Assembly (NCBI GenBank): GCA_005881275.1
Contig: VBEF01000057.1
Location: 1 to 36,650, forward strand
Reading direction: 5' to 3'
DNA: 36,650 bases
Origin: Chloroflexota bacterium
GTDB lineage: Bacteria > Chloroflexota > Dormibacteria > Dormibacterales > Dormibacteraceae
Shown: positions 24,313 through 33,971 of the stretch, piece by piece
Layout of the letters: each line of letters begins with the position of its first letter
How positions within the stretch are numbered: position 1 is the first letter of the stretch
Made by a program: the position numbers and the translations under genes
The notes under the pieces: model-generated
The model's input: the letters and a program-made list of their open reading frames with translations, nothing else
What the model was told of the DNA's origin: nothing
Databases searched by the model: none

Positions 24313-25497
24313 GTGGCGAAGAAGAAGTTTGAGCGGACCAAGCCCCACCTGAACGTCGGGACCATCGGTCACATCGACCATGGCAAGACGACGCTGACGG
24401 CTGCCATCACGAAGGTTCTGTCCGAGAAGGGGCTCGCCGAGTTCACACCATTCGATCGCATCGACAAGGCACCTGAGGAGAAGGCTCGTGGCATCACCAT
24501 CTCGATCACTCACGTCGAGTACGAGACGGACAAGCGCCACTACGCGCACGTGGACTGCCCTGGGCACCAGGACTACATCAAGAACATGATCACCGGCGCC
24601 GCCCAGATGGACGGTGCGATCCTGGTCGTGGCCGCCAACGACGGCGCGATGCCTCAGACTCGCGAGCACATCATCCTGGCCCGCCAGGTCAACGTGCCGT
24701 TCCTCGTTGTCGCGCTGAACAAGTGCGACATGGTCGACGACAAGGAATTCATCGAGCTGGTCGAGCTCGACCTGCGCGAGCTCCTCAACAAGTACGAGTA
24801 CCCGGGGGACGATATCCCCATCGTTCGCATCTCCGCTCTCAAGGCCCTCGAGGGCGACCCCGAGTGGACGCCCAAGATCTGGGAGCTGATGAACGCCGTC
24901 GACACCTACATTCCGGAGCCGGAGCGGCCTGTCGACAAGCCGTTCCTGATGCCGATCGAGGACGTGTTCACGATCGAAGGTCGCGGCACCGTGACCACGG
25001 GTCGCGTCGAGCGCGGAAAGCTCAAGAAGAACGAGGAAATCGAGATCGTGGGCATCCACCCGACCACCAAGACCGTCGTGACCGGCATCGAGATGTTCCA
25101 CAAGGACATGGACGAGTGCCAGGCCGGCGACAACGTGGGGACGTTGCTCCGCGGCGTGAAGCGCGAGGACGTCGTGCGAGGCCAGGTGCTGGCCAAGCCC
25201 GCCTCGATCACCCCGCACACTCAGTTCAAAGCCCAGGTCTACGTCTTGACCAAGGAAGAGGGGGGCCGCCACACGCCGTTCCTCACGGGCTACCGCCCGC
25301 AGTTCTACATGCGGACCACCGACGTGACGGGTGAGGTCAAGCTGCCCGAAGGCGTCGAGATGGTGATGCCGGGCGACAACGTGGTGATGGACATCACCCT
25401 GGGCGAGCCGATCGGCATCGAGCCGGCACTCCGGTTCGCGATTCGCGAGGGTGGCAAGACCGTCGGCGCCGGCGTGGTGACCGAGGTCGTCAAGTAA
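24313..25497 (+). CDS. tuf: Elongation factor Tu
   Basis: EF-Tu (394 residues) delivers aminoacyl-tRNA to the ribosome. G motifs: GHIDHGKTT (G1), [14 protein letters not shown] (switch I), DCPGHQDY (G3), NKCDMVDD (G4) and SALKAL (G5). Domains II and III are complete, ending in [10 protein letters not shown]. The unusual point is Q86, where almost all bacterial EF-Tu has alanine, right after the catalytic His85. The GTG start at 24313 follows TAGGAGG by five bases, an excellent ribosome binding site. It lies between fusA and rpsJ as in the classic str operon. Confidence 0.98.
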   Translation: MAKKKFERTKPHLNVGTIGHIDHGKTTLTAAITKVLSEKGLAEFTPFDRIDKAPEEKARGITISITHVEYETDKRHYAHVDCPGHQDYIKNMITGAAQMDGAILVVAANDGAMPQTREHIILARQVNVPFLVVALNKCDMVDDKEFIELVELDLRELLNKYEYPGDDIPIVRISALKALEGDPEWTPKIWELMNAVDTYIPEPERPVDKPFLMPIEDVFTIEGRGTVTTGRVERGKLKKNEEIEIVGIHPTTKTVVTGIEMFHKDMDECQAGDNVGTLLRGVKREDVVRGQVLAKPASITPHTQFKAQVYVLTKEEGGRHTPFLTGYRPQFYMRTTDVTGEVKLPEGVEMVMPGDNVVMDITLGEPIGIEPALRFAIREGGKTVGAGVVTEVVK

Positions 25498-25529
25498 TCA
25501 CACATAGATAAGGAGTAGGGCAGGCAGCA

Positions 25530-25835
25530 GTGGCGCAGAAGATTCGGATTCGGCTCAAGGCATACGACCATCGGGTGCTGGACCAGGCGGCGGACAAGAT
25601 CGTGGACACCGCCCGCCGTACGAACGCGCGCACTGCCGGCCCGATTCCGCTGCCCACCGAGATCTCGAAGCTGACCGTGATTCGTAGTCCTTTCATCGAC
25701 AAGGACTCGCGCGAGCAGTTCGAGATGCGGACGCATAAACGGATAGTCGACATCCTCGATCCGAACCCAAGGGTGGTCGACGCGCTGATGCGCCTCAGCC
25801 TGCCCGCGGGCGTGAGCATCGAGATCAAGTCATGA
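25530..25835 (+). CDS. rpsJ: 30S ribosomal protein S10
   Basis: S10 (101 residues) belongs to the 30S head and also acts as NusE in antitermination, contacting NusB and NusG. The conserved start [21 protein letters not shown] (two adjacent blocks), then [19 protein letters not shown] and [14 protein letters not shown], and a final PAGVSIEIK identify it. It starts with GTG at 25530, with AGGAG about 14 bases upstream and a closer AGG. The 32-base gap from tuf holds no terminator or L4-type S10 leader, so the S10 genes appear to be transcribed from the str side. It overlaps rplC by four bases. Confidence 0.98.
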   Translation: MAQKIRIRLKAYDHRVLDQAADKIVDTARRTNARTAGPIPLPTEISKLTVIRSPFIDKDSREQFEMRTHKRIVDILDPNPRVVDALMRLSLPAGVSIEIKS

Positions 25836-26494
25836 AAGGTCTCCTGGCCAAAAAGCTGGGCATGGCCCAGCTTTTCAACCCCGATGGCACGACCTCCGCG
25901 GTGACGGTGCTCGAGGCAGGCCCGTGCAGAGTCCTCGGCCTGCGCACGACCGAGAAGGACGGCTACCAGGCCGTGCGCATCGCATTCGGACCGGTCAAGG
26001 AAGGCGGGCTCAACAGCCCGCGGCTGGGCGAGTTCAAGAAGGCAAACCTCGAACCGCACCGGCACGTCGTGGAGATCCGCGACTACGCCGGGGTTGAGGC
26101 GGGACAGGAGCTCAAGGCCGAGATCTTCGCCGCGGGCGAGCTCGTCGATGTGACCAGCACCAGCAAGGGCAAGGGCTTTCAGGGCCTCATCAAGCGTCAC
26201 AAGTTCAGCCGCGGCCCGGAGTCGCACGGCTCGATGAACGTTCGCCAACCGGGAGCGATCGGCGCGACCGACGCCGCGCGTGTGTTCAAGGGCGTGCGAA
26301 TGTCGGGCCAGATGGGCAACGAGCGGACGACCGCCCGGGCCTACAAGGTGGTGCGTGTCGACGCCGAGAGGAACCTGCTCATGGTCAAAGGCGGTGTGCC
26401 GGGCGCCAAGGGCGCGCTCGTCCTGGTCAGGCAGTCGACCAAGAAGGTCAAGCCCAAGGGTCCGGCGGGCAAGCCGAACCCGAGGAAGGTCTGA
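25832..26494 (+). CDS. rplC: 50S ribosomal protein L3
   Basis: L3 (220 residues) initiates 50S assembly and reaches towards the peptidyl transferase centre. The N-terminus [15 protein letters not shown], the segment [17 protein letters not shown], and [20 protein letters not shown] are diagnostic. The C-terminal tail [16 protein letters not shown] is basic and slightly extended. The ATG overlaps the rpsJ stop (ATGA), and the stop overlaps the rplD start (TGATG). Confidence 0.98.
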   Translation: MKGLLAKKLGMAQLFNPDGTTSAVTVLEAGPCRVLGLRTTEKDGYQAVRIAFGPVKEGGLNSPRLGEFKKANLEPHRHVVEIRDYAGVEAGQELKAEIFAAGELVDVTSTSKGKGFQGLIKRHKFSRGPESHGSMNVRQPGAIGATDAARVFKGVRMSGQMGNERTTARAYKVVRVDAERNLLMVKGGVPGAKGALVLVRQSTKKVKPKGPAGKPNPRKV

Positions 26495-27201
26495 TGCCCG
26501 CAACCAACACGACCACCCGACGCAAGAAGGCAGAGGAAGCGGCGGAGCCCAAACCGCTGCAGGTCCCGTTTTTCGACGCGCTCGGCGAGCGCAACGGCGA
26601 GGTCGACCTCCCCGAGGCGATCTTCGCGGAAAAGCCGAACGTCCCGGTCATGCACCAGGCCTACCTACGCCAACTGGCCAACGCGCGCCAGGGCACGGCG
26701 AGCACGAAAACCCGCGGTGACGTATCGGGCGGCGGCGCCAAACCATACCGACAGAAGGGCACCGGCCGAGCCCGGCACGGTTCGATCCGGGAGCCGAGCA
26801 TGAAAGGCGGCGGCAACGTTTTCGGCCCGCGGCCGCGCGACTTCTCGCAGCGGATGCCGCGGCAGATGCGCCGCCTTGCATTGCGCAGCGCGCTCAGCCA
26901 GAAAGCGAACGACGGCCAGATCAGGGTCATTGAGACATTCGTCTTCGATGAGCCGAAGACGAGCCAGGCCGCCCAGCTGATGGAGGCGATCGGCTTCGAC
27001 AGCACGGCTCTTGTCGTGCTCCCGGCGCCGAACTACACGGTCAGCCGCTCCTTCGAGAACCTCGCCGGCGCGAAGATCGTGCTGGCGCGCAACCTCAACG
27101 TGCGTGACCTGTTCTCGCACACATATCTGTTACTGGCCAAGGAGTCGATCGAGCAGCTCGAGGAAAACTTCAGCCCGCGCGAGAAGGGGGAGGCCAGGTG
27201 A
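26494..27201 (+). CDS. rplD: 50S ribosomal protein L4
   Basis: L4 (235 residues) lines the peptide exit tunnel with its extended loop. Visible features: [28 protein letters not shown] (two adjacent blocks), then [19 protein letters not shown], which is the tunnel loop, and [14 protein letters not shown]. An extra N-terminal stretch (about 1-21, [16 protein letters not shown]) is charged and not part of the usual core. In E. coli L4 regulates the S10 operon, but no matching leader was seen. The stop overlaps the rplW GTG. Confidence 0.97.
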   Translation: MPATNTTTRRKKAEEAAEPKPLQVPFFDALGERNGEVDLPEAIFAEKPNVPVMHQAYLRQLANARQGTASTKTRGDVSGGGAKPYRQKGTGRARHGSIREPSMKGGGNVFGPRPRDFSQRMPRQMRRLALRSALSQKANDGQIRVIETFVFDEPKTSQAAQLMEAIGFDSTALVVLPAPNYTVSRSFENLAGAKIVLARNLNVRDLFSHTYLLLAKESIEQLEENFSPREKGEAR

Positions 27202-27518
27202 CGACACGAGCCGCCAGCGAGATCGTGATCGGCCCGGTCATCACCGAGCGCACATATCTCCTCTACACGCAGGGGCGATACACCTTCAAGGTCTCGTCAA
27301 CCGCGAGCAAGACCGAGATCAAAAAGGCCCTCGAAGAGCAGTACGAGGCCCAGAACATCAAGGTCCGCGAGATCAACACCGTGACCATGCGCGGCAAGAA
27401 GCGACGCAGCTTTCGCCGCACCGGCTCCGGAAACGTCGGGCGGACGACCGACTGGAAAAAGGCCATCGTCAGGCTCGGCGAGGGCCAGAAGATCGAAGGC
27501 CTGTTCGGGAGCGTGTAG
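27198..27518 (+). CDS. rplW: 50S ribosomal protein L23
   Basis: L23 (106 residues) sits at the tunnel exit and docks trigger factor and the signal recognition particle. Hallmarks are [20 protein letters not shown] near the N-terminus (about residues 11-30) and [21 protein letters not shown]. The GTG at 27198 overlaps the rplD stop by four bases (GTGA), so it is translationally coupled. Length is slightly above the 95-100 usual. Confidence 0.97.
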   Translation: MTTRAASEIVIGPVITERTYLLYTQGRYTFKVSSTASKTEIKKALEEQYEAQNIKVREINTVTMRGKKRRSFRRTGSGNVGRTTDWKKAIVRLGEGQKIEGLFGSV

Positions 27519-27520
27519 GG

Positions 27521-28351
27521 ATGCCGGTCAGAAAGTTCAAGCCCACCAGCCCAGGCCGACGCTTCATGTCCGTCTCCGGCTTCGACGAGATCACGACCGA
27601 TACGCCTGAGAAGACGCTGCTCGAGTCGCTGCCGACGCACGCCGGCCGCAACAACCAGGGGCGCATCACGACGCGCCACCAGGGTGGTGGCTACCGCAAG
27701 ATCGACTTCAGGCGAGACAAGGTCGGGGTGGCCGGCAAGGTGGCGACCACCGAGTACGACCCCAACCGCAGCGCCCGGATCGCGCTCATCCATTACAAGG
27801 ACGGCGAGAAGCGCTACATCCTCGCCCCGCTCGGCCTGAAGGTCGGCGATCCGATCGAGAGCGGCCCCGACGCGCCGGTTCGGATTGGCAACGCGATCCC
27901 TCTCGAGCACATCCCTGTGGGTTCGACCGTGCACAACATCGAGCTCACCCTCGGCCGCGGTGGCCAGCTCGTGCGATCCGCCGGTGCCAGCGCTCAGCTG
28001 CTCGCCAAGGAAGGCGATTACGCGGTGATCCGCATGCCGAGCGGCGAGCTGCGCCGGATTCACATCCGCTGCCAGGCCACCATCGGCCAGGTCGGTAATA
28101 TCGAGCACGAGAACGAGTCGGGCGGCAAGGCCGGCCGCAGCCGCTGGCTGGGCCAGCGCCCCGAAGTACGCGGCTCGACGATGAACCCTCGCGACCACCC
28201 GCACGGAGGTGGTGAGGGCAAGACGGGACCCGGTGGCAATCCCAAGACGCCTTGGGGCAAGCCCGCGCTTGGCTACCGCACCCGCAAGCAGAACAAGGCC
28301 TCGAGCAAGCTCATCATCCGGCGCCGGGAAAAGAAAGGACGCAAGAAGTAG
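27521..28351 (+). CDS. rplB: 50S ribosomal protein L2
   Basis: L2 (276 residues) is needed for subunit joining and peptidyl transfer. It begins [18 protein letters not shown] and contains [39 protein letters not shown], and the essential region [18 protein letters not shown], whose histidine lies close to the peptidyl transferase centre. The ATG at 27521 follows TAGGG three bases after the rplW stop. It ends directly before the rpsS ATG. The length matches the family. Confidence 0.98.
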   Translation: MPVRKFKPTSPGRRFMSVSGFDEITTDTPEKTLLESLPTHAGRNNQGRITTRHQGGGYRKIDFRRDKVGVAGKVATTEYDPNRSARIALIHYKDGEKRYILAPLGLKVGDPIESGPDAPVRIGNAIPLEHIPVGSTVHNIELTLGRGGQLVRSAGASAQLLAKEGDYAVIRMPSGELRRIHIRCQATIGQVGNIEHENESGGKAGRSRWLGQRPEVRGSTMNPRDHPHGGGEGKTGPGGNPKTPWGKPALGYRTRKQNKASSKLIIRRREKKGRKK

Positions 28352-28636
28352 ATGTCACGTTCGACCAAGAAAGGGCCGTTCATCAGCCCTTCCCTTCGCG
28401 ACAAGATCGAGAAGATGAATCAGACGCGGGACAAAAAGGTGATCCGCACCTGGGCCCGTGCGTCCGTCATCTATCCCGACATGGTCGGGCACACGATCGC
28501 CGTCCACGACGGCCGGAAGCACGTGCCCGTATTCATCAGCGAGAACATGGTCGGGCACCGGCTGGGCGAGTTCGCACCCACGCGCCACTTCCGCGGCCAC
28601 GGCACCCACACCGAAAAGACGACGACGGTCAAGTAG
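28352..28636 (+). CDS. rpsS: 30S ribosomal protein S19
   Basis: S19 (94 residues) forms part of the 30S head with S13 and contacts the A-site finger. It begins [11 protein letters not shown] and contains [39 protein letters not shown] and TRHFRGHG, all typical. The ATG immediately follows the rplB stop codon without a gap. Length is standard. Confidence 0.98.
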   Translation: MSRSTKKGPFISPSLRDKIEKMNQTRDKKVIRTWARASVIYPDMVGHTIAVHDGRKHVPVFISENMVGHRLGEFAPTRHFRGHGTHTEKTTTVK

Positions 28637-28649
28637 GAAAGTGGCAACG

Positions 28650-29000
28650 ATGGAGGTATCCGCAGTCCAGAGGTTTGTCCGCAGGACGCCACGCAAGGCG
28701 CGTCTTGTGGCCGACTCCGTCAAAGGCATGAAGGTATCCGAAGCCCTCGCGCTGCTCGAGTTCTCACCCAAGCACGCGGCTCGGGACGTGGCCAAGGCGA
28801 TCAAGTCGGCGGCCGCCAACGCCGAGCACAACTTCAACCTGAACCGCGACGACCTCGTGCTCAAGCAGCTGCTCATCGACGAAGGGCCCACCTTCCGGCG
28901 CCGCCGGCCTGTGAGCCGCAGCATGGCGCACGAGTACTTCCACCGCACCTGCCACATCACGGCGGTCGTCGAAGACCAGCCTCAAGGAGCCAGGAAATAG
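28650..29000 (+). CDS. rplV: 50S ribosomal protein L22
   Basis: L22 (116 residues) lines the exit tunnel with its beta hairpin and is a macrolide-resistance locus. It shows RRTPRKARLVADSVKGMKV, then AIKSAAANAEHNF and a C-terminal RRRRPVSRSMAHEYFHRTCHIT-like hairpin and strand. I chose the ATG at 28650, with AGGA 11 bases upstream; a GTG at 28641 is in frame but leaves only two bases after AGGA. The stop directly abuts the rpsC TTG. Confidence 0.96.
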   Translation: MEVSAVQRFVRRTPRKARLVADSVKGMKVSEALALLEFSPKHAARDVAKAIKSAAANAEHNFNLNRDDLVLKQLLIDEGPTFRRRRPVSRSMAHEYFHRTCHITAVVEDQPQGARK

Positions 29001-29972
29001 TTGGGTCATAAAGTTCATCCGAACGCATTCCGCCTGGGTGTCTTCCGTCCGTGGGAGGCGAACTGGTTCGCCAACCCGAAGGACTACACGAAGATGCTCC
29101 ACGAGGATCTCGAGATGCGCCGCGTCATCCTCGCGCGGCTGCGCAACGCCGGGATCGCGAAGATCGAGACGGAGCGGTCGTCCAATGCACAGCTCACGGT
29201 GACGATCCACACGGCCAAGCCGGGCATCGTGATCGGGAAGGGCGGGTCGTCGGTCGACCAGCTGCGCGAAGACCTGGAGAAGCGATTCGGCAACCGCGTC
29301 CGCATCTCGATCCAGGAGATCAAGCAGCCGGAGCTCGACGCGCAGCTCGTGGCCGAGAACATCGCATCCCAGATCGAGCGCCGCATCAGCTACAAGCGCG
29401 CGATGAAGCAGGCGATCCTGCGCACGATGCGCTCCGGCGCCAAAGGGGTCCGGATCTACTGCGGCGGCCGGCTGCGCGGCGCGGAGATGGCGCGCCGCGA
29501 GTGGGACCGGGAGGGCCGCGTCCCGCTGCACACCCTACGCGCCGACATCGATTTCGGCCGCGCCACCTCGAAGACGACGTTTGGCGCCATCGGCGTGAAG
29601 GTGTGGATCTACAAGGACCAGATCTCACCGGCGCAGCGCCGGCTCGCCGCCATCCAGGAGGAGACGGTGCCCGTCGCGGAAGCCGTGGCGCCGCAGGCGG
29701 AGCTCATCGAAGCCATAGCGCAGCCACAGGCTGCTCAGATCGAGGTCGCCACCCCCGACGAGGCGGCCAAGGTCGCGCCTCGCCGAACGCGAACCGCGAC
29801 GGCGAAGGTGGAAGAGAAAACGGCCGCGCCTGCGCGGCCCAAGGCCGCGCCCAAGCCCCGGGCGGAAGCCAAGACCGAGGTCAAGAAGACCGCGGTCCGC
29901 AGCAAGTCGACCGCGGCCGCCGTCAAGAAGACCACCAACACGACCCGCACCACCAAAAAGGCGGACAGCTGA
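29001..29972 (+). CDS. rpsC: 30S ribosomal protein S3 with long C-terminal tail
   Basis: S3 lies at the mRNA entry channel and has helicase activity with S4 and S5. The core (about 1-210) begins MGHKVHPNAFRLGV and includes the KH domain with GKGG (79-82), MKQAILRTMRSGAKGVRI and YCGGRLRGAEMARREW. Residues 211-323 form a low-complexity tail rich in Ala, Lys, Thr and Glu, ending TRTTKKADS; usual S3 proteins end near 210-240. The TTG at 29001 follows the rplV stop with no gap. The tail keeps the reading frame and GC-rich codons of its neighbours, so it seems native. Confidence 0.97.
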   Translation: MGHKVHPNAFRLGVFRPWEANWFANPKDYTKMLHEDLEMRRVILARLRNAGIAKIETERSSNAQLTVTIHTAKPGIVIGKGGSSVDQLREDLEKRFGNRVRISIQEIKQPELDAQLVAENIASQIERRISYKRAMKQAILRTMRSGAKGVRIYCGGRLRGAEMARREWDREGRVPLHTLRADIDFGRATSKTTFGAIGVKVWIYKDQISPAQRRLAAIQEETVPVAEAVAPQAELIEAIAQPQAAQIEVATPDEAAKVAPRRTRTATAKVEEKTAAPARPKAAPKPRAEAKTEVKKTAVRSKSTAAAVKKTTNTTRTTKKADS

Positions 29973-30007
29973 TGGCTGGCAAGCCACTTAAGGATGGGAC
30001 TTACTGA
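29972..30007 (+). CDS. Possible 11-residue micro-ORF between rpsC and rplP
   Basis: An ATG overlapping the rpsC stop (TGATG) opens a frame encoding [11 protein letters not shown] and closed by TGA at 30005-30007, directly before the rplP ATG at 30008. It fills the whole spacer, and AAAGG lies ten bases upstream of its ATG. It may be a coupling peptide that carries ribosomes into rplP, or a chance frame in a spacer that holds the rplP ribosome binding site (AAGGA, 29989-29993). Confidence 0.35.
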   Translation: MAGKPLKDGTY

Positions 30008-30429
<422 letters not shown>

Positions 30430-30433
<4 letters not shown>

Positions 30434-30735
30434 AAGTCGACGAGCTCCGCGTCCTGGAAGCCGACGAGCTCGGCATGCGCCTGCGCACGGCGCGCCGCGA
30501 GCTCTATGAGCTGCGGTTCAAGCACGCGGTGGGCCAGCTCGAGAACTCGAGCCAGATCTCGAAGGTCAGGCACGACCTCGCGCGAATCATGACGGTGCTG
30601 CGCGAGCGGGACTTCGGGGTCCAGCCGCTCGAGGCTTTGCCCGAAGCGACGGCCGTCGCAGTCCAAGAGCCAGCGGCTGAGGAAGAGGCGCCCAAGCCCA
30701 AGCGGGGCCGGAAGAAGAAGGAGGAGGCTGAATGA
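30430..30735 (+). CDS. rpmC: 50S ribosomal protein L29 with C-terminal extension
   Basis: L29 binds near the exit tunnel beside L23. The helical core (about 1-62) shows [20 protein letters not shown] and [16 protein letters not shown]. The chain continues to 101 residues where about 65 is typical; the extra part is Ala/Pro/Glu-rich and ends in the basic [13 protein letters not shown]. The ATG at 30430 overlaps the rplP stop by four bases, and the stop overlaps rpsQ by four bases. Confidence 0.95.
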
Positions 30736-31016
30736 CCGACACCGCCACTCAGCCGACAGACACAGCGCGCGGCCGGCGCAAGATCCGTCTGGGCACCGTG
30801 ATCTCGGACAAGATGGACAAGACCGTCATCGTCCAGGTGCGTTCCTCGAAGGCGCACCGCCTGTACCGCAAGACGGTCCAACAGCGCACCCGCTTCAAGG
30901 TTCACGACGAGAAGAACGAATGCGGCGTGGGCGATCTGGTTCGCATCACCGAAACGCGTCCGCTGTCGCGCGAGAAGCGCTGGCGCGTGCTCGAGATCGT
31001 GGAGAAGGCCAAGTAG
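30732..31016 (+). CDS. rpsQ: 30S ribosomal protein S17
   Basis: S17 (94 residues) is a primary 16S rRNA binder with an OB fold. The segment [16 protein letters not shown], the basic [19 protein letters not shown] and [19 protein letters not shown] are diagnostic. A short Thr-rich N-terminal extension (about 15 residues) precedes the core. It starts at the ATG overlapping the rpmC stop. Confidence 0.97.
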   Translation: MTDTATQPTDTARGRRKIRLGTVISDKMDKTVIVQVRSSKAHRLYRKTVQQRTRFKVHDEKNECGVGDLVRITETRPLSREKRWRVLEIVEKAK

Positions 31017-31020
31017 CGGC

Positions 31021-31389
31021 ATGGTTCAACAAGAAACACGGCTGAAGGTCGCGGACAACTCGGGGGCGAAGGAGCTCCTGGTCATCCGCGTGGCCGGCGG
31101 CCACTACCGCAAGTACGCGTACGTCGGCGACATCATCACCGCCACGGTCAAGTCCGCCCAGCCTGGCGGGCAGGTCAAGAAGGGCGAGGTGGTTAAGGCC
31201 GTCGTCGTGCGGGTAAACAAGGAATACAAGCGCCCGGACGGCTCATTGATCCGCTTCGACGAGAACGCGGCCGTCCTCCTCGCAACGGCCAACAACCCGC
31301 GCGGCACCCGAATCTTCGGCCCCGTCGCACGAGAGCTGCGCGAGCGCAACTTCATGAAGATCATCTCGCTGGCCCCGGAGGTTCTCTGA
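31021..31389 (+). CDS. rplN: 50S ribosomal protein L14
   Basis: L14 (122 residues) lies at the subunit interface and binds the silencing factor RsfS. It begins [19 protein letters not shown], and contains [21 protein letters not shown], split here in two adjacent blocks, and [20 protein letters not shown]. Length is exactly typical. The gap to rpsQ is four bases and the gap to rplX is four bases. Confidence 0.98.
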   Translation: MVQQETRLKVADNSGAKELLVIRVAGGHYRKYAYVGDIITATVKSAQPGGQVKKGEVVKAVVVRVNKEYKRPDGSLIRFDENAAVLLATANNPRGTRIFGPVARELRERNFMKIISLAPEVL

Positions 31390-31393
31390 CACC

Positions 31394-31780
31394 GTGCTTC
31401 GCAACAAAGAGCAATCCAAGCGTCGCTGGCTCGAGCTGGCGCCGGGCGATCCTGTGATCGTCATCGCCGGCAAGGACAAGGGCAAGCAAGGCGAAGTGCT
31501 GCGCACCCTACCCGACCAGCACAAGATCGTGGTCAAGGGCGTCAACATCCTCAAGCGTCACACGAAGGCCGGAGCGCGTCGCGGAGGCGTGAGCGTGGCC
31601 CAGGGTGGAATCGTCGACTTCGAGGCGCCGCTCGACTACTCCAACGTAATGCTCGTCTGCCCGCACTGCGGCCGGCCGACTCGGACCAAGCACACGGTCC
31701 TCGAGTCCGGCGCACGCGCGCTGGTGTGCCGCCACTGCGGTGAGCCTTACGAGCGCGTACGCAGGACGGAGGCGCAGTAG
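31394..31780 (+). CDS. rplX: 50S ribosomal protein L24
   Basis: L24 is an assembly-initiating large-subunit protein with a KOW motif, seen in [18 protein letters not shown]. Residues 50-75 carry the conserved [10 protein letters not shown] and a [17 protein letters not shown] strand. The C-terminal part has two cysteine pairs, C89/C92 in CPHCGRPTR and C112/C115 in CRHCGEPY, forming a probable zinc ribbon also found in many L24 proteins. At 128 residues it is a little long. It starts with GTG at 31394, GGAGG being 11 bases upstream. Confidence 0.96.
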   Translation: MLRNKEQSKRRWLELAPGDPVIVIAGKDKGKQGEVLRTLPDQHKIVVKGVNILKRHTKAGARRGGVSVAQGGIVDFEAPLDYSNVMLVCPHCGRPTRTKHTVLESGARALVCRHCGEPYERVRRTEAQ

Positions 31781-32394
31781 TGGCGAAGGCCAAGACCCAA
31801 GCACCGAAGAAAGAGCAGGCGCCCAAGGCTCCCGGCACCAAGTCAGAAGCGCCCCCGCGCATGCTGGTCATGTACCGCGAGACCATCGTCCCGCAGCTGA
31901 CGAAAGAATTCGACTACGGCAACGTCATGCAGGTCCCGCGCCTCGTCAAGGTCGTGGTCAACGTCGGTATAGGCGAGGCGAAGGACAACGACAAGGCCCT
32001 CGACGCCGCGGCCGGCGATGTCACCACCATCACGGGCCAGAAGCCGCAGCTCATCAAAGCAAAGAAGTCAGTCGCGGCTTTCAAGCTTCGCGAGGGCCAG
32101 ACGATCGGCATCAAGACGACGCTCCGCGGCCGGCGCATGTGGTACTTCCTCGACAAGCTGCTGAACATCGCGCTGCCGCGCATTCGTGACTTTCGCGGTG
32201 TGACCCCGGATGGATTCGACGGACGCGGCAACTACACGCTTGGCCTGCGCGAGCAGGTCGTATTCCCGGAGATCGACTACGACAAGATCGACAAGTTGCG
32301 CGGGCTCGAGGTTTCGCTCGTCACGACCGCGCGAACCGACGACGAGGCGAGAAGCCTACTCACAAGACTCGGAATGCCTTTCAGGAAGAGGTAG
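31780..32394 (+). CDS. rplE: 50S ribosomal protein L5
   Basis: L5 (204 residues) binds 5S rRNA and contacts P-site tRNA. Core signatures: [54 protein letters not shown] and [19 protein letters not shown]. About 28 extra N-terminal residues, Lys/Ala/Pro-rich, precede the core. The GTG at 31780 overlaps the rplX stop by one base; an internal ATG (residue 28) could give a shorter form. Confidence 0.97.
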   Translation: MAKAKTQAPKKEQAPKAPGTKSEAPPRMLVMYRETIVPQLTKEFDYGNVMQVPRLVKVVVNVGIGEAKDNDKALDAAAGDVTTITGQKPQLIKAKKSVAAFKLREGQTIGIKTTLRGRRMWYFLDKLLNIALPRIRDFRGVTPDGFDGRGNYTLGLREQVVFPEIDYDKIDKLRGLEVSLVTTARTDDEARSLLTRLGMPFRKR

Positions 32395-32404
32395 GGATAG
32401 AAGT

Positions 32405-32599
32405 TTGGCCAAGAAATCATCGATCGAGCGCTGGAAGCGGGACCTTGCACATCCGAAGTTCAAGGTGCGTTTTCATAATCGCTGCCGCATCTGTGGCCGG
32501 CCGCGCGCTTACCTGCGCAAGTTCGGCATGTGCCGCATCTGCTTCAGAAACCTTGCCGCCGAGGGTCGCATCCCCGGTGTGACGAAGTCGAGCTGGTGA
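32405..32599 (+). CDS. rpsN: 30S ribosomal protein S14, zinc-binding (type Z)
   Basis: A 64-residue S14 of the zinc-ribbon type. Four cysteines (C27, C30, C43, C46) in [20 protein letters not shown] bind zinc; the zinc-free paralogue found in some genomes lacks them. The C-terminal [18 protein letters not shown] is standard. I chose the TTG at 32405, giving [13 protein letters not shown]; a longer upstream frame overlaps rplE and is unlike S14. The stop overlaps the rpsH ATG (TGATG). Confidence 0.96.
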   Translation: MAKKSSIERWKRDLAHPKFKVRFHNRCRICGRPRAYLRKFGMCRICFRNLAAEGRIPGVTKSSW

Positions 32600-33051
32600 T
32601 GGCCACAGCAGTCGCCAAGCCGACCAACAAGACCGTGAAGCGCGCGTCGGCGGCGGTCGTCAGCGACCCGATTGCGGACATGCTGACTCGCGTCCGCAAC
32701 GCCAACGCCGCGCGGCACACTGAAGTCAAGGTTCCCGCCTCGAGATTGAAGCTCGAGATTGCGCGTGTCCTGAAGGACGAGGGGTACATCGCCGGGTACG
32801 ACGTCGAGGCCGACGGGACCACGCAGACGATGCGTATCATCTTCAAGTCCCGCCCGGACCGCACCCGCGTGATCTCAGGCGTGAAGCGGATCAGCCGGCC
32901 CGGCCTGCGTGTTTACGCGCGCAAAACCGAGATCCCGAGAGTTCTCGGCGGCCTCGGCATCGCCATCCTCAGCACGGCTGAGGGGGTCATGAGCGGAAGG
33001 CAGGCGACGCGCAAGGGTCTTGGCGGCGAAGTGTTGGCGTTCGTCTGGTAA
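32599..33051 (+). CDS. rpsH: 30S ribosomal protein S8
   Basis: S8 (150 residues) binds central-domain 16S rRNA and is the classic repressor of the spc operon in E. coli. The core starts at DPIADMLTRVRNANAARH (residue 23) and includes VISGVKRISRPGLRVYARK and GIAILSTAEGVMSGRQA with the final GGEVLAFVW. The first 22 residues are a Lys/Thr/Ala-rich extension. The ATG at 32599 overlaps the rpsN stop by one base. Confidence 0.97.
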   Translation: MATAVAKPTNKTVKRASAAVVSDPIADMLTRVRNANAARHTEVKVPASRLKLEIARVLKDEGYIAGYDVEADGTTQTMRIIFKSRPDRTRVISGVKRISRPGLRVYARKTEIPRVLGGLGIAILSTAEGVMSGRQATRKGLGGEVLAFVW

Positions 33052-33066
33052 GGAGTAGGAGAGAAG

Positions 33067-33621
33067 TTGTCGCGGATCGGAAAGCTGCCCGTCCAGGTGC
33101 CGAAATCGGTGAAGGTCACCCTGGCTCCCGGGCACGTCACTGTCGAAGGTCCGAAGGGCCAGCTCGAGCGCACCCTTCCCGCCGATATCACGGTCAAGCA
33201 GGCGGACGGCGAGCTGGTTTTCGAGCGGCCGTCCGACGATTTCCGCCACCGTGCGCTGCATGGCCTCGTCCGCAGCCTGGTCGCCAACATGGTCGAGGGC
33301 GTGGACAAGGGTTTCACCAAGAACCTCGAGCTGGTCGGCGTCGGTTACCGCGTCGCCAAGCAGGGCGAGGAGCTGGTCTTGAACCTCGGCTACTCGCACC
33401 CGATCCGGTTCAAGCCGCCGAAGGGCGTGTCGATCGACGTCCAGGATCCGACCAAGTTTTCGGTCAGCGGGATCTCGATCGAGGACGTTGGCCAGGCCGC
33501 GGCCGATATCCGCGGATTGCGGCCACCCGAGCCGTACAAGGGCAAGGGCGTGATGTACCGCGGCGAGAAGATCCGGCGCAAGCCCGGTAAGGCCGGCAAG
33601 GGGGCCAAGGCAACAGCGTGA
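33067..33621 (+). CDS. rplF: 50S ribosomal protein L6
   Basis: L6 (184 residues) lies near the factor-binding site and sarcin-ricin loop. It begins [18 protein letters not shown], contains [13 protein letters not shown] and the signature [19 protein letters not shown], and ends with [21 protein letters not shown]-like sequence. The TTG at 33067 follows AGGAG and AGGAGAG elements in the 15-base gap after rpsH. The stop overlaps the rplR GTG (GTGA). Confidence 0.97.
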   Translation: MSRIGKLPVQVPKSVKVTLAPGHVTVEGPKGQLERTLPADITVKQADGELVFERPSDDFRHRALHGLVRSLVANMVEGVDKGFTKNLELVGVGYRVAKQGEELVLNLGYSHPIRFKPPKGVSIDVQDPTKFSVSGISIEDVGQAAADIRGLRPPEPYKGKGVMYRGEKIRRKPGKAGKGAKATA

Positions 33622-33971
33622 TCAAGCCGCAAGACCGCAAAGTGAACCGGTCGAAGCGTCACAGGCGCGTGCGCGTGCACGTCGCGGGCACTTCGCAGCG
33701 GCCGCGTCTGGCGGTTTTCCGCAGCCTCAACCACGTCTACGCGCAGCTTATCGACGACACGTCGAGCAGAACCGTCGCCGCGGCATCGACCGTCGCCCTC
33801 AAAGCCAAGGGCAACGGCATGACGCAGGCCATGGAGGTGGGCAAGGCGATCGCTGCGAAAGCCAAGGCCGCCGGTGTGAACAGCGTCGTCTTCGACCGCG
33901 GTGGCTTTCTGTATCACGGAAGAATCAAGGCGCTGGCCGATGCGGCTCGCGAAGCAGGGTTGGAGTTCTGA
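33618..33971 (+). CDS. rplR: 50S ribosomal protein L18
   Basis: L18 (117 residues) binds 5S rRNA with L5. It shows the basic N-terminus [18 protein letters not shown], then [20 protein letters not shown] and a C-terminal [20 protein letters not shown], both classic. The start is the GTG at 33618, coupled to the rplF stop. The stop overlaps the rpsE ATG by one base. Confidence 0.97.
   Translation: MIKPQDRKVNRSKRHRRVRVHVAGTSQRPRLAVFRSLNHVYAQLIDDTSSRTVAAASTVALKAKGNGMTQAMEVGKAIAAKAKAAGVNSVVFDRGGFLYHGRIKALADAAREAGLEF

Noticed and set aside
25498-25529. L4-type S10 leader before rpsJ
   Set aside because: The gap is only 32 bases and holds just a ribosome binding site.
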